Shown: piece by piece, positions 11,834 to 21,436 of the stretch
How the letters are laid out: the number at the start of each line of letters is the position of its first letter
Numbering within the stretch: the first letter of the stretch is position 1
Origin: Diplonema japonicum
Lineage: Eukaryota; Euglenozoa; Diplonemea; Diplonemida; Diplonemidae
Reading direction: 5' to 3'
Assembly: GCA_964019335.1 (NCBI GenBank)
Contig: OZ025677.1
Span: 310,001 to 374,000 of the forward strand
Length of the DNA: 64,000 nucleotides
Translations under genes and position numbers: made by a program
The notes under the pieces: generated by a model
Seen by the model: the letters and a program-made list of their open reading frames with translations, nothing else
Database searches by the model: none
What the model was told of the DNA's origin: nothing

Positions 11834-12345
11834 TCACACAATAAAATAAATAAATCCTTTGAACGAACTTTGTTTTCCGTTTATTTTTTGTCTTCTTTTT
11901 TTTTTTTTTTTTTTCCCGAAGAGGGAGGAGTAAAAAATATCAGCAAAATCTTTGCCCCTCCCCGCCACCATACCGTTCTGCCCCATTCTTCTCTCCCGGT
12001 TTCCCTAAGCACCCCCCCTCTCATTTCCCCTTCAATTTTATTGTTTTAAGACTCAGAATTCACACATTGCCCAAGGGGTATCGAATAGACAATTACGTTC
12101 ACAGGAACATCAGACGGGTTCTTCTGTACAAATATGCTCAAGCAGCTTGTCGGATATGATGTAAATTCACCTTTTTTGAATTCGAAAAGACCGGCCGAAG
12201 GAGGCTAAAAGCTACTGGTTCTCGGGCCGAGGATTTTGAGAACATTTGTGAGGCTACGGTCCTCGACACCTTGTTGGGCGTATTGTCGATTCTGAGTCTT
12301 AAAAATCTTGTCCTCCCTTTAAACAAATGCAGAAACATAACAAGA
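7832..12345. other. Long intergenic region, low complexity
   Basis: About 4.5 kb with no recognisable gene on either strand. It contains a 21-G run (8136-8156), poly-T tracts (about 9958-9986 and 10291-10315), a poly-A tract (about 11795-11831), GAAA/AAAG-rich blocks (9100-9150, 11580-11640) and many short open frames rich in Lys, Phe or Leu that reflect base composition. The last 250 bases before 12346 are more balanced and may be the 5' untranslated region of the TPR gene. Confidence 0.55.
8136..8156. repeat. Poly-G run, 21 nt
   Basis: Uninterrupted G tract, able in principle to form a quadruplex. Similar G or C runs occur at about 3210, 5918, 53580, 54751 and 63220, so such runs are a general feature of this genome's spacers. 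Confidence 0.9.
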
Positions 12346-13560
12346 ATGCCCCACCGCTTCCTGCGGAGATCGTTGAGGTTTGCAACCAGCTTCCCAACCC
12401 CTGTGGATGCGCTAGTGGAACGCCTTGAAGTACAGCGCTTGCAGCATCCTGGTGGCCACCCCGACACTGCTGCTACTCTTAACAATATTGGCAACGCACA
12501 CTATGTGCAGGGGGAAACAAAAGAGGCTTTGAAATATTATTCAGAAAGCTGTGATATTCTAGAGTCCAGCTTCCCCGATGGGCATCCCGACCTCGCGGTG
12601 TGCCTGCACAGCATGGGCTCTGCGCACCGTATTCTCGGAAACCGTAACGCAGCCTTAAAGTGCTGGGCAGACGAACTTGCAGTCTTGCGCAATGTGCACG
12701 GAAATGACGCCCACCCCAACATCATTACTGCACTTAGATCCCTTGCAGAAGTGGACCTGAAGCAGTCTTCACGACACCTCCTTGCCGCACTGGCTATATG
12801 CCGAGCGCTTCCCGACAGACGAACCACTGCTTTGCTCTTAACAGATCTCGGTCATGCATGCAGAGCTAATGGCAGCTACGACAAGGCGCTGCAGTACTTT
12901 GAAGAAGCCTTTGGCGTCTTAAACGAAGAAGAAGATGTTGTTGTTAAATCAACTGCGCACCTCAATGTAGGCGAGGCACACCGCGACAGGGGTGATAACG
13001 ATGCCGCATTGCAATGCTACGAGGACAGAGGACGCATGCTTGAGAAACACTACCCGAATGGGTCGCTGGAAACGGCCGACAATCTGAAGGCTATTGCCGG
13101 ACTGAGCAGTGAGCGTAGCGACCTCAGCATGATGCTGAAATGCCTTTTGAAGGAGGTTGACGTGCGCATGGGGTGTAACCCACACGATCCTCGAATTGCA
13201 GTGTGCTTCAATAACATCGCTGATGCGCATTTCAGAAATGACGATCTCAGAGCTGCGTGCACGTACCTTGCAAAAGAGCTGGAAGTGCAGCGCAGCACCC
13301 ATCACAGCGACCATCATTCGCTTGTTCTCAGCCTCAGCAACATCGGCAGTGTTTTTACCATTCTTGGTGAATTTGATGCAGCCCTGCAGCACCTCACTGA
13401 GGGCATTGCCATGCAACGCCGCCTCCACCCAGGCGATGACCCTGCTGCTCTAGACATCTTGAACAACATCGGGAGAGCGTACAAAGCGAAGGGTGACACG
13501 GAGGCTGCTCTGAAGTATCTGGAAGAGGCACTTGCCATGCAAGAGAGATTGGAGGCATAA
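12346..13560 (+). CDS. Tetratricopeptide-repeat protein, kinesin-light-chain-like
   Basis: 404 residues, no intron. From about residue 40 to the end the protein consists of roughly nine 42-residue TPR units with the kinesin-light-chain/TPR_12 pattern: HPDTAATLNNIGNAHY, then G-x-x-x-EALKYY, then HPDLAVCLHSMGSAHR and so on, ending with AALDILNNIGRAYKAKGDTE. Such solenoids bind peptides or partner proteins; no catalytic domain or membrane segment is seen. ATG 12346 is the first ATG in this frame; a TTG-started extension exists but has no TPR content. The N-terminal 20 residues are Arg-rich (MPHRFLRRSLRF) and could be a targeting peptide. The next gene starts 117 bases downstream on the same strand. 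It cannot be assigned to kinesin-1 itself because the coiled-coil heptad region is missing. Confidence 0.85.
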   Translation: MPHRFLRRSLRFATSFPTPVDALVERLEVQRLQHPGGHPDTAATLNNIGNAHYVQGETKEALKYYSESCDILESSFPDGHPDLAVCLHSMGSAHRILGNRNAALKCWADELAVLRNVHGNDAHPNIITALRSLAEVDLKQSSRHLLAALAICRALPDRRTTALLLTDLGHACRANGSYDKALQYFEEAFGVLNEEEDVVVKSTAHLNVGEAHRDRGDNDAALQCYEDRGRMLEKHYPNGSLETADNLKAIAGLSSERSDLSMMLKCLLKEVDVRMGCNPHDPRIAVCFNNIADAHFRNDDLRAACTYLAKELEVQRSTHHSDHHSLVLSLSNIGSVFTILGEFDAALQHLTEGIAMQRRLHPGDDPAALDILNNIGRAYKAKGDTEAALKYLEEALAMQERLEA

Positions 13561-13677
13561 CAATCTGATGATTGTCGGTAGACAGTTTGCTAGCAACAAG
13601 CATTAATTCAGAATAGTTATTTATTATTTGCAGCACCACAGGAACGGGAACATGGCAACTGGCACGCTGTCAGCAAG

Positions 13678-14445
13678 ATGAGTTTTAGCCCGTCGTCGGA
13701 CACGAGCAGTGTGTCTGTGTCGAAGATATTTTCTGTCTACGAGGCACCGGTAGAAATGCCTAGGCCAGTACATGATGAAGACGAGGATGAGGCGAACTCG
13801 GAGCACGTGGTGAGACGTCTTTCGTTTGATGGATCCATAGGAATCTCGGACAACAGCTGCTGTGTTTCTAAGGCCAGTGATAATGATTGCTGCGGTGACA
13901 GTAGCAGCGCTTCAGAGTCATCTACAAGTAGTGAACTGTTGGATGTGGCTAAGACATATCCACAGGCCCTCGTAGCTACACGAGGGTTGCTTAGGCTAGT
14001 TCGAAGCGGGCATGTAGGTCCCGTGTCAATGGTTACGGGACAAGAAATTCGTGACTTGTTAAAAGCTCACTGTTGCTGCGCAGCCACGTGCACTGCCTCT
14101 GTCCTCGGCAAGGCACTCCACCAGCTCGAAGGAGTCACCTCTGCAAAGGACAAAACAGGCAGAATCCGATACACCTTTCCTAGCGAGCCGAAGATGCCAG
14201 ATACCGTGCCCCCCAACGCACGCCCTGCAAGGTCGCCCTCACCTTCGTCATGTTCCCAAGAACCTCTGACCTGTCAGTACTGTCGAACCAGCACCCTTGC
14301 CAACGGGGACCGTCTTACTCAAACTTTGATGCCCCGCCACGAGGCCAGCTGCGTTGCTAGAATGCAAACTGATTTCAAAACCCTTGCCACAAAAAGAAAG
14401 TCCCCCACTTCCCCTCCCACAAAACCAAAGCGACGTCGCCGTTAG
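13678..14445 (+). CDS. Hypothetical protein with C2HC motif and basic tail, possibly nuclear
   Basis: 255 residues, no intron, ATG at 13678 shortly after a TTATTTGCAG acceptor-like site (about 13634). The N-terminal third is Ser/Asp/Glu-rich and disordered-looking. The middle (about 90-165) looks folded, with several Cys (AHCCCAATC) and a segment GRIRYTF. Near residue 198 is C-x2-C followed about 17 residues later by H-x4-C (CQYCRTSTL...RHEASC), a possible zinc site. The last 15 residues are Lys/Arg/Pro-rich and end in RRRR, resembling a nuclear localisation signal. I do not recognise the family. Its order just behind the TPR gene and codon-like composition support it as a real gene. Confidence 0.6.
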   Translation: MSFSPSSDTSSVSVSKIFSVYEAPVEMPRPVHDEDEDEANSEHVVRRLSFDGSIGISDNSCCVSKASDNDCCGDSSSASESSTSSELLDVAKTYPQALVATRGLLRLVRSGHVGPVSMVTGQEIRDLLKAHCCCAATCTASVLGKALHQLEGVTSAKDKTGRIRYTFPSEPKMPDTVPPNARPARSPSPSSCSQEPLTCQYCRTSTLANGDRLTQTLMPRHEASCVARMQTDFKTLATKRKSPTSPPTKPKRRRR

Positions 14446-15919
14446 TGTTCTTTTTCTTTCATGATGTTCTGTAGCCTGCCATTCCCCGGCTCGTGTTGTT
14501 TTCGGGAGGGGTTTTTTTTTTTTAAACTTTTTTTTTTAGGATATTCTCTGTTTCTTTTTCTCGCACGCATTTTTGCTGTGGAGGATCGATGCAGAGAGCT
14601 GGGGCAGAGATCGGTTTTCGCTAGCAACAGTGCAGGCGCTCTGCAAGGCGCTGAAGGCACGATGGGAACGAATGTAAAGGCTATAGATTGTCTTTTAACG
14701 ACAACTTCTTCGTGGCGTTAGGTGCTTCAAGAGGCGCTTAGGCCGCGACAGTGTATGGGTGATGAGTGTCATCAACTATATGATGCGGGGAATCCTTCAT
14801 TCTCTGCACTGTTCATTCATTTAGAAAACGAACATGAAAAGCAGCCTAAACGCAGCACATATCATGTTAGCAATTGCTGTAGTTGCTGTGTTGTTTGTAC
14901 AATAATATTGTTCTTGCATGAACTACTAGTTTTGTTATTTTGTTACTTGCAGCAAGGCAACTTGATAAGAAGAGACTTCCGGATTCTTCCAGTACACGAA
15001 ACCCGCATGGGATGACTGTCGCCGCGACGCTCCACATCCTGCCGTGAGCGAAGCGCCAAAAGAATTTCCTCACGCAGATCATGAGGCAGGCCTCTGAGGC
15101 ACATTCGCAAAGTAGTTTGGGAGTCTTGGGAATGGAGACGAAGGCTAGATGGAGATGAAGGCTGCGGGAGACCTACTCGACAGATAACAAGATCCTTCCG
15201 CCACGCTGCACACATAACACCTGCACCCATTTTTTTCTCGTCTTTTTTTGCTACATTTTTTGATTTTCAACAATAGGTTTTCTTCGATAAGATTTCATGC
15301 ACAGGAGGATCGAGGATAGAAAGAGAAAAGAAGAATAAAATGAGCTGATGAAGACGCGTGAGTTAAGACGAAAGCTGATGTACACGATATGGGGTGTGCT
15401 GGTTTGCTGGAAAAGATGTTGATGGAGGGAAGTGCCAAGCGTTCGGGGGAGAAGAGGTTCAGGGGATCGGGATCCAACCCCCACGTATCTTCAAGAGTTT
15501 CAGTCTTGAAAATGAGAAAAAAAGAAAAAAAGAGAAAAGAAAAGGTGTAAAAAAAAAAGAGAAGTGATTTCCTTTTGTTGATTGTGTTTGATGTTTTCTG
15601 ATTAGAATGGGTCTTTTTGTTTTTTCCCTCAACCGGGGGCAGAGGCTCACATAGTCTACTTTTTTCATTTTTATTTTTATTTTTGTTTTTTTTCTCTTAT
15701 TTTTTAAGCCCTCCAGCATCTTGTCCGCGCAGCTGTCTGCGGCGGCAGCAGCCTCCTCCTTCGGTTGTATAAATCGCGGCCTCTCCTATAGTCGTAGAGC
15801 TGCGTGGTAGAGCTGCAGTGGGTACTCACTCGCGCTAGGGGAGGGGTCTTGCTTCCAAACACACGCACACACACACACCACAGTTTCCTTTCTCCTTCTT
15901 TATTTTACTTTGCTTTAAT
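14446..15919. other. Intergenic with possible spliced gene remnants
   Basis: A T-run region (14512-14540) is followed by a stretch with gene-like composition. One frame reads RFSLATVQALCKALKARWER up to about 14673; removing a possible 48-nt GTAAAG...TTAG intron (about 14674-14721) keeps it open to a stop near 14823. Another frame, 14743-14860, gives CMGDECHQLYDAGNPSFSAL followed by FIHLENEHEK, resembling a C2H2/BED-type zinc site. Neither is complete, and they overlap in different frames, so no gene is called. Beyond 15230 the DNA is again homopolymer-rich until the promoter area of the protease gene. Confidence 0.35.
15768..15774 (+). promoter_or_regulatory. TATA-like box upstream of the S8 protease gene
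   Basis: TATAAAT lies in otherwise GC-rich sequence about 146 bases before the protease ATG, followed by a GC-rich stretch. Position and context fit a core promoter, but no other gene here shows the same arrangement, so it may be chance. Confidence 0.3.
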
Positions 15920-17104
15920 ATGATGAGGTGTGGTCTCCTCCTCGCTGCGGCCTGTGCGGTGAGCGGTCTGTCCCTGTCGCCCGCGACGGACAAGGTTGTG
16001 AAGGATGAGTTCATCTTGTTGCTGCACTCCAACATCACGGTGGCGGACCACGATGCGCTGAACGAGAGGGTGAAGGGGAAGAAGTTCTCTATCGGGAAGG
16101 GGTTCCGTGCGGTCCACGCGACCCTGAACGAGGAGTCCCTTGAGTGGGTGCTTGCTCAGGAGCACCTTGTGAAGAATGTGGAGCACAACCAAGTGGTGCG
16201 CCTCGTGCAGGAAACTTGCAACGCGCAGCAGAGGGACGCGTCGTGGGGTCAGGCGAGGACCACGAACGCTGGCCCGCAGAATGTTGTGAACACCTTCGCC
16301 CACAACCCTGACTGGGGCAAGGACATCGACATCTACATTGTTGACACCGGTATCAGGTGCACCCACGTTGACTTCAAGGACACCGAGGGGGAGAGCAGGT
16401 GCTTGTGGGGGGCGAACACCGCTGGCGGCAGCAACACCGATGTGAACGGACACGGGACCCACTGCGCCTCGACATCGGGCGGGATCCGCTACGGTATCGC
16501 AAAGGCCTCCACGCTGATCGCCGTGAAGGTGCTCGGGGACAACGGTTCCGGGACAACGGCTGGTGTGATCGCCGGTGTGCAGTTCGTGGCGGACAACGCC
16601 GCCGCAAGGAAGAAGAAGTCTGTTGCGAACATGTCGCTGGGAGGTGGCTTCAGCACGGCGTCGAACAACGCTGTCGACGCTGCTGTTGGCACCGGTGTTT
16701 CCTTCGCTGTGGCAGCCGGGAACGACAACGCTGACGCGAAGAACTACAGCCCCGCCAGTGCCAAGGACTGCGTCACCGTCGGCTCCACCGAGCTCGCCAA
16801 CTCGGGCGGCACCCAGGTTGACGCACGCTCCAGTTTCTCCAACTTCGGCAGCACCCTCGACATCTTCGCACCCGGCTCCAACATTGTGGCTGCGTACTCC
16901 ACCTCCGACACCGCCTACGCCACCCTCTCCGGTACCTCCATGGCCTCCCCTCACGTTGCTGGTGCTATGGCTGTCTACGCCCAGACAAACAGCCCCGCTG
17001 AGGTCAAGAAGCTCCTCAACGACAACGCCGAGACTGGTATCCTTCAGATCGGGACCGGGTCCCCGAACAGGATGCTTCACGTCCCTTGCATTAGCACCCG
17101 TTAA
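15920..17104 (+). CDS. Secreted subtilisin-like serine protease (S8, proteinase K-like)
   Basis: 394 residues, intronless. A signal peptide (MMRCGLLLAAACAVSGLSLS) is followed by an I9-type propeptide (about residues 25-95, with DEFILLLHSNITVADHDAL) that normally chaperones and inhibits the enzyme until cleaved. The catalytic triad is complete: Asp in IVDTGI (about 141), His in NGHGTHCAS (about 177) and Ser in LSGTSMASPHVAG (about 339), with the oxyanion Asn in AAGNDN (about 268). The order and spacing match proteinase K-type S8A enzymes, about the usual length. The ATG at 15920 is followed immediately by a second ATG; either gives the same signal peptide. The gene is more GC-rich at third positions than its neighbours, which also opens a long antisense frame. 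It likely acts outside the cell or in a digestive compartment. Confidence 0.95.
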   Translation: MMRCGLLLAAACAVSGLSLSPATDKVVKDEFILLLHSNITVADHDALNERVKGKKFSIGKGFRAVHATLNEESLEWVLAQEHLVKNVEHNQVVRLVQETCNAQQRDASWGQARTTNAGPQNVVNTFAHNPDWGKDIDIYIVDTGIRCTHVDFKDTEGESRCLWGANTAGGSNTDVNGHGTHCASTSGGIRYGIAKASTLIAVKVLGDNGSGTTAGVIAGVQFVADNAAARKKKSVANMSLGGGFSTASNNAVDAAVGTGVSFAVAAGNDNADAKNYSPASAKDCVTVGSTELANSGGTQVDARSSFSNFGSTLDIFAPGSNIVAAYSTSDTAYATLSGTSMASPHVAGAMAVYAQTNSPAEVKKLLNDNAETGILQIGTGSPNRMLHVPCISTR

Positions 17105-17639
17105 ACTCGGGATTCGCTGATCCTATCAATCCCCCTCCCCCCTCCCGAATGATTAAACCAATAAGTGTGGCGTTACCTAACGTGTTTTTTTTTGAAAGGA
17201 AAGTGAAATAAAAAATGAAATTTAAGAGTAAAAAACCCCCCCGGTATTTGTCGAATTATTGCACGCAACAACCGAACAGGGTGTCTAACTGTGATCTTTT
17301 TTTTTTCGATTGTTTTGTTTTTGATGTTGTGTGCATGTCGGTACAAAAGAAAAAGGGGGGAAAAATATTTGTAGGCACTATCTTTCGTTCAAAATCTCTT
17401 TCCTGTTTTCCTCTTCTATTTATTTTCATTCTCTGCAGTTTTCTACATCTCAAGGGGAAGTCTAAACAAGGGGGTGGTTTCTCTGGTGTTTGGCACTTTA
17501 CTTGCCCTTGAATGACGAAATCAAAAACTTTTTTTTTTGCGCATGTGGTTCCGAAGTACTAACAAGAAAAAGGCTCCTGGTGGCGAATAACGCATATGGG
17601 GACGATTCCAATTTTCCCTTTAAGATGATCTCTTCTGTC
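17105..17639. other. Intergenic, no gene seen
   Basis: The 3' flank of the protease gene: AT-rich, with T- and A-runs and no supported open frame. Confidence 0.5.
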
Positions 17640-17793
17640 CCGACGGGGGTGGTTGGGTGTACACGATACACCATATATGTCATCTTCCTATTTGCATGCT
17701 GCCCTTTTTTTGCTCAAATAATCAAACAGAAATTTTCGAACTGCCACAAAAAAGTGTTGACATTTTAATCCCGGACAAGCTCATATAATAAAT
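17640..17793 (-). mobile_element. Truncated copy of the GAGCTCGTCC-family inverted-repeat element
   Basis: Read on the minus strand from 17793: TATATGAGCTTGTCCGGGAT, then AAAATGTCAACACTTTTTT, GGCAGTT, TTTGATTATTTGAGCAAAA, GGGCAGCATGCAA and ACATATATGGTGTA. This matches the left end of the element at 57291-58081 over about 130 bases in the same order. The opposite end was not found nearby, so it is a solo or truncated end. Confidence 0.75.
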
Positions 17794-17845
17794 CTCGTTT
17801 TCGAGTTCGCATCCAATTAATCTCCAACACAGTCCCTCTACTTGC

Positions 17846-18056
<211 letters not shown>

Positions 18057-18532
18057 AGTATGGAGCTGTCGGTACTTCAGAGTACGAGGAAGGGTGTGCC
18101 TCGGGTCCGGCGGACAGGGGTCGGTGTACAAGGCAGTGAGGAGGGTGGATGGAGGTATCTTGCGATGAAGGCGTTCGCAGAAGAAGAGCACAGGAAGAAC
18201 GTGGAGGAGGTGCGGCACATGCTGAAGCACAGGAACTTGATTCTCTGCCTTGACTTCTTCGAGACGACAAGCACAAAGGAATCCCTTACTCTATCTTAGG
18301 CACACCAGCTTACATGGCACCCGACTTCTACGGAATGGGCGGCTACACCAACAAAGTAGATATGTGGAACCTCGGGGTGACTGTGTCAAGTGGTTCAAAG
18401 CAGATTTGGGGGATCTCTTTCTGAGGTACCTGCATGATAACCGTGAGCTTGGAGAAGCTTCAGACTCACCTCTCCCCTGCCCTCTGGGAGGTTGTGTTCC
18501 GCCTCCTCTCCACCGACAAAGCCTCTTGTTAG
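18057..18532 (+). pseudogene. Decayed protein kinase
   Basis: Fragments of a protein kinase domain occur in the right order but in different frames. Frame 1 has the glycine loop LGSGGQGSVYKAVRR (about 18097-18140); after a frameshift, frame 3 gives YLAMKAF (the ATP-binding Lys) and the alpha-C/beta-4 region VEEVRHMLKHRNLI to about 18270. Frame 2 then resumes with GTPAYMAPDFYGMGG and VDMWNLGV (activation segment and subdomain IX, about 18287-18375). An in-frame TGA at 18422 is followed by LSPALWEVVFRLLSTDKASC, the usual end of the C-lobe. The catalytic loop (HRD) and DFG motif are missing entirely, indicating a deletion. No start codon is seen because the CAA array occupies the upstream side. 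It cannot encode an active enzyme. Confidence 0.8.
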
Positions 18533-18881
18533 TTCCGCGGTTCGGTAACTCGCATTGCAACTTATTTATTCCATTGGTAATCACTTCTTGTAAGGTGACG
18601 CTATCGAAGCCGCTTCTACCAGTTGTGAGTGAGGTTTATCTCCCATCCGGTCCATGCTAGGAGTCGAGAACGTTCAAAAAAGCTATTCTTCTACCTATAA
18701 TCTATCCAAACGGGTTTGCGGAAGGAAAGAAGGGTATCGGGATGAAATAAAAGATTTGTATTTCTGGCGGAAATAAACTTTTTGCGAAACAGTTGGCACG
18801 CACAGGATGGACTGACTTTACCGTGACGAAGTTCGCGAAGAGGCCTCCTCCCTCAACTTTGATAATTACATTAGATTATAG

Positions 18882-21060
18882 TTAACCATTAAAGGACGGG
18901 GGTTTTTGGGCAAAAAAAAGGTCACCATCGACTTTTTTATTTTCTAAAATTAAAACATCCTCGAGCATGCAACCATAGAACGACGCTTGTGTAAAAGAAA
19001 ATACATCACCCAGGAGGGACAAAAAACACCCCCAGACGCCCCTCAAAGGCCCTGGGAAGTGAATAGAATAAGGAATTGAAGTGAAATTTATTGTGAAAAC
19101 CCACCCATAGGTTAGACACTTCCTTACTTTTTTCGCTTGGGCCTCGGAGTGCTAGGGGGGGTTTTGCTTTTGGGACTTGGCTCAGATGACGACCTGGGGA
19201 AAGGGTATGTGTTTGGAGACGCTGGTACCTTAGGCGTTTCTTTTCAGAGGGGGTAGATTGGGGTGGGTAAACCACTGGTTCGTGATAGTCCGCAAGCAAG
19301 CTGGGCACAGATGCACGTTACAAGCCTTGCAGATGAAGATAGTTTGCACCCGGACCCCCAAAACACGCATGTGGTGTGTGCATTGTCTTGCTGCATCCAG
19401 TTTTTTGGACCAGTGACCTTTGGTGAAGTCGCGCCTGGCATCTTCCCTGGACCCCTCGGTCCCCATTTCAGAACGGGTGCTTGCTGGGCGGTTGTTTCCG
19501 GACTGGCGCATAACAGTCGAAAAGCTGTTGTCGCTCATCGCGAACCCGTTTTTGGGCCTGCCTGGGCCTACTTGCTTCTTCGCTGGGGCAAGATTAGGTA
19601 CATTCTGGCGGTTTTCTTCGGATTGTTACCACCATTGACTGGACTTTCCTCGGATTGTTTCCACCACAAACCCGATTCCCACATCTGTTGTACAAGGGTA
19701 ACGCCAGGATGCCGGGGTACAAGGGGAACGCTACCGATGCCGAGCCATCCACCAGGTGGACACGAATAGTGGCATCGACAAGTCACGTGGGGTGCGCTTT
19801 CAGACTGAGCACGACGTTCACTTCATGTCAAGCAAGACGCCATTGAAGGCACCGCAGGAGATATGAGAGAACGTTGTAAGAGCTTTCATTGTCGCGCTCG
19901 AGCTGCAGGACAAGAAGCTCGAAGTAGAGCTCCGCCGCCGAGACATTCTGGTTGCCATGTTGTCCTTTTTTGGCATCATAAGCATTGGTGCTTCTGCAGT
20001 GATCACGTGGTACGCCAATCCTGTACGCGAGTCAGGGCTCCCAAACACCAGCACCCCCCTACAATGACCTCGATCCTTCACCAAATGGGAAGGTAATATG
20101 CCAAGTGCTGAGATACCTCACATCGGGGTCCACAGTGCTGTGTTTGATTGCTTTTTCACGCTTTTACAATGGTATTAGCAAGGTCTTTACAGTAGATCGA
20201 CAAGTTGAACACGACCCTGTGTCAGATCCTGTCCGGTGCACAGCCTCACCTGTCCTCTTTGCAGGCTGGAATACTCTGAAGCGATGCCTACCGTGTGACT
20301 TGATCATACTCTCATCAATGATCGATTCTCCGGGGGAATAGTGTTGCAGACAGGTAGGGGAGCAAGAATCTTATTTTTTGCAACCTGTCTGTCTCTTCAC
20401 CCCTCCAAAATGCAACGACCGCTGTAAGCGCAAAAGCAGTAACGTTTCATTACACTTGCCAAAAAAAGGTGTGGCGAGGGCACAAATGGTCGGCCAGTAA
20501 TCTTTTATGCCAGCCTTGCGGATGATGTCCATGAGCACCCACAAGGCCAGAAACTGATAGATATCGTCCACAGTGAAGTCAAAGTCGGGGTTGTGGTACT
20601 TGCAAACGGTGCAAAGAGATTTCACAAACCCCATTGAGATGAACAGCTTGGAAATCCTTGATGCACACATGTGGGAAATGGGTGATTTCTGCCCCCCCCA
20701 TGTGCCCTGTCACTTCTTACGCGTAACCTGCGTAATATCGCTCTCCCAGGGCATATTTTCACTCTTCTCGTCACTACTGGCGCTAGGTGAGGTCCCATCG
20801 TCAGTGAGAATGTCCCCTTAGGCACTCCCGAACTCGTCTGAATCAGTACTGCTCATCTGAGCTTTCGTGCCACCAAAAACTGGTTTCGAGGGTGTTTTTG
20901 GAGGTTAATCTAGGGGCCAAAAGTGATTTTCGATGGAAAAGAAATCGCGGAACTAGGTCATTCTGTGCAAGGGTAAGGGTCTATGGTACTTAAAATGCCT
21001 ATACAAAAATTTTAATTTTTTGATCGCTAGATATCTAGCGCTTCGTCCTTTAATGGTTAA
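18882..21060 (-). mobile_element. piggyBac-type DNA transposon, non-autonomous/decayed
   Basis: The element is bounded by TTAA on both sides (18882-18885 and 21057-21060), the hallmark target duplication of piggyBac. Directly inside are perfect 13-bp terminal inverted repeats, CCATTAAAGGACG (18886-18898) and its reverse complement (21044-21056). A 16-bp perfect palindrome, CGCTAGATATCTAGCG (21025-21040), sits just inside the right end. The total length, about 2.18 kb, is close to the usual size, and the interior holds a broken transposase gene on the minus strand. The intact ends suggest insertion more recent than the coding decay, or mobilisation in trans. Confidence 0.93.
19230..20856 (-). 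pseudogene. piggyBac transposase pseudogene (DDE_Tnp_1_7)
   Basis: On the minus strand, ATG 20856 begins an acidic N-terminus (MSSTDSDEFGSA, then a stop). The frame continues past a second stop into MCASRISKLFISMGF and the family signature ALWVLMDIIRKAGIKDYWPT, then ATPFFGK and LQRSLHFG (about 20670-20385). A later fragment at about 20345-20250 reads YSPGESIIDESMIKSHGRHR, the conserved block containing the first catalytic Asp (DE). The end (19538-19230) holds the C-terminal Cys-rich finger: CKACNVHLCPACL. Between these blocks there are frameshifts and stops, and the other catalytic Asp blocks were not recognised. It is inactive. Confidence 0.88.
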
Positions 21061-21436
21061 TTACATTTAGCATGATGTCCTTAATTGCTTTAGTTAGTTG
21101 GTGTGCTTTAGTTTTTTCCCAGCGGGTGATTTTGGAGAACTTATCTTAAATACTGTCACCCTTCGATACCCTTCATCGCCTAAAAACAAAGGAGTGAAAT
21201 GATCTCGACAAAACAATTCCAATCAAGTAGACATATCTCATATTTATTTTCTAGGTGGTGGGGATAATATGGAGTATAAAGAAGTCATCAGATGTGTTGT
21301 TCGCTGTTGACCTCCTCGTCGGTAGAATGCACCAAGAAACATTTCCGACTGTTCAGAAAATAGTCATTTTCGAGTTTTGTTGCCGCCTCCCTGTATTACC
21401 ACTTGTTATAATCTAACCATTGATCTGCTAGGAAAG
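21061..21436. other. Spacer upstream of UBL-ankyrin gene 1
   Basis: AT-rich spacer with no open frame of note. A CTGCTAG acceptor-like site lies six bases before ATG 21437. Confidence 0.5.

Noticed and set aside
15905-17080. 391-codon open frame antisense to the S8 protease
   Set aside because: The sense strand encodes a complete protease with catalytic triad; the antisense frame is a by-product of high third-position GC and has no recognisable domain.
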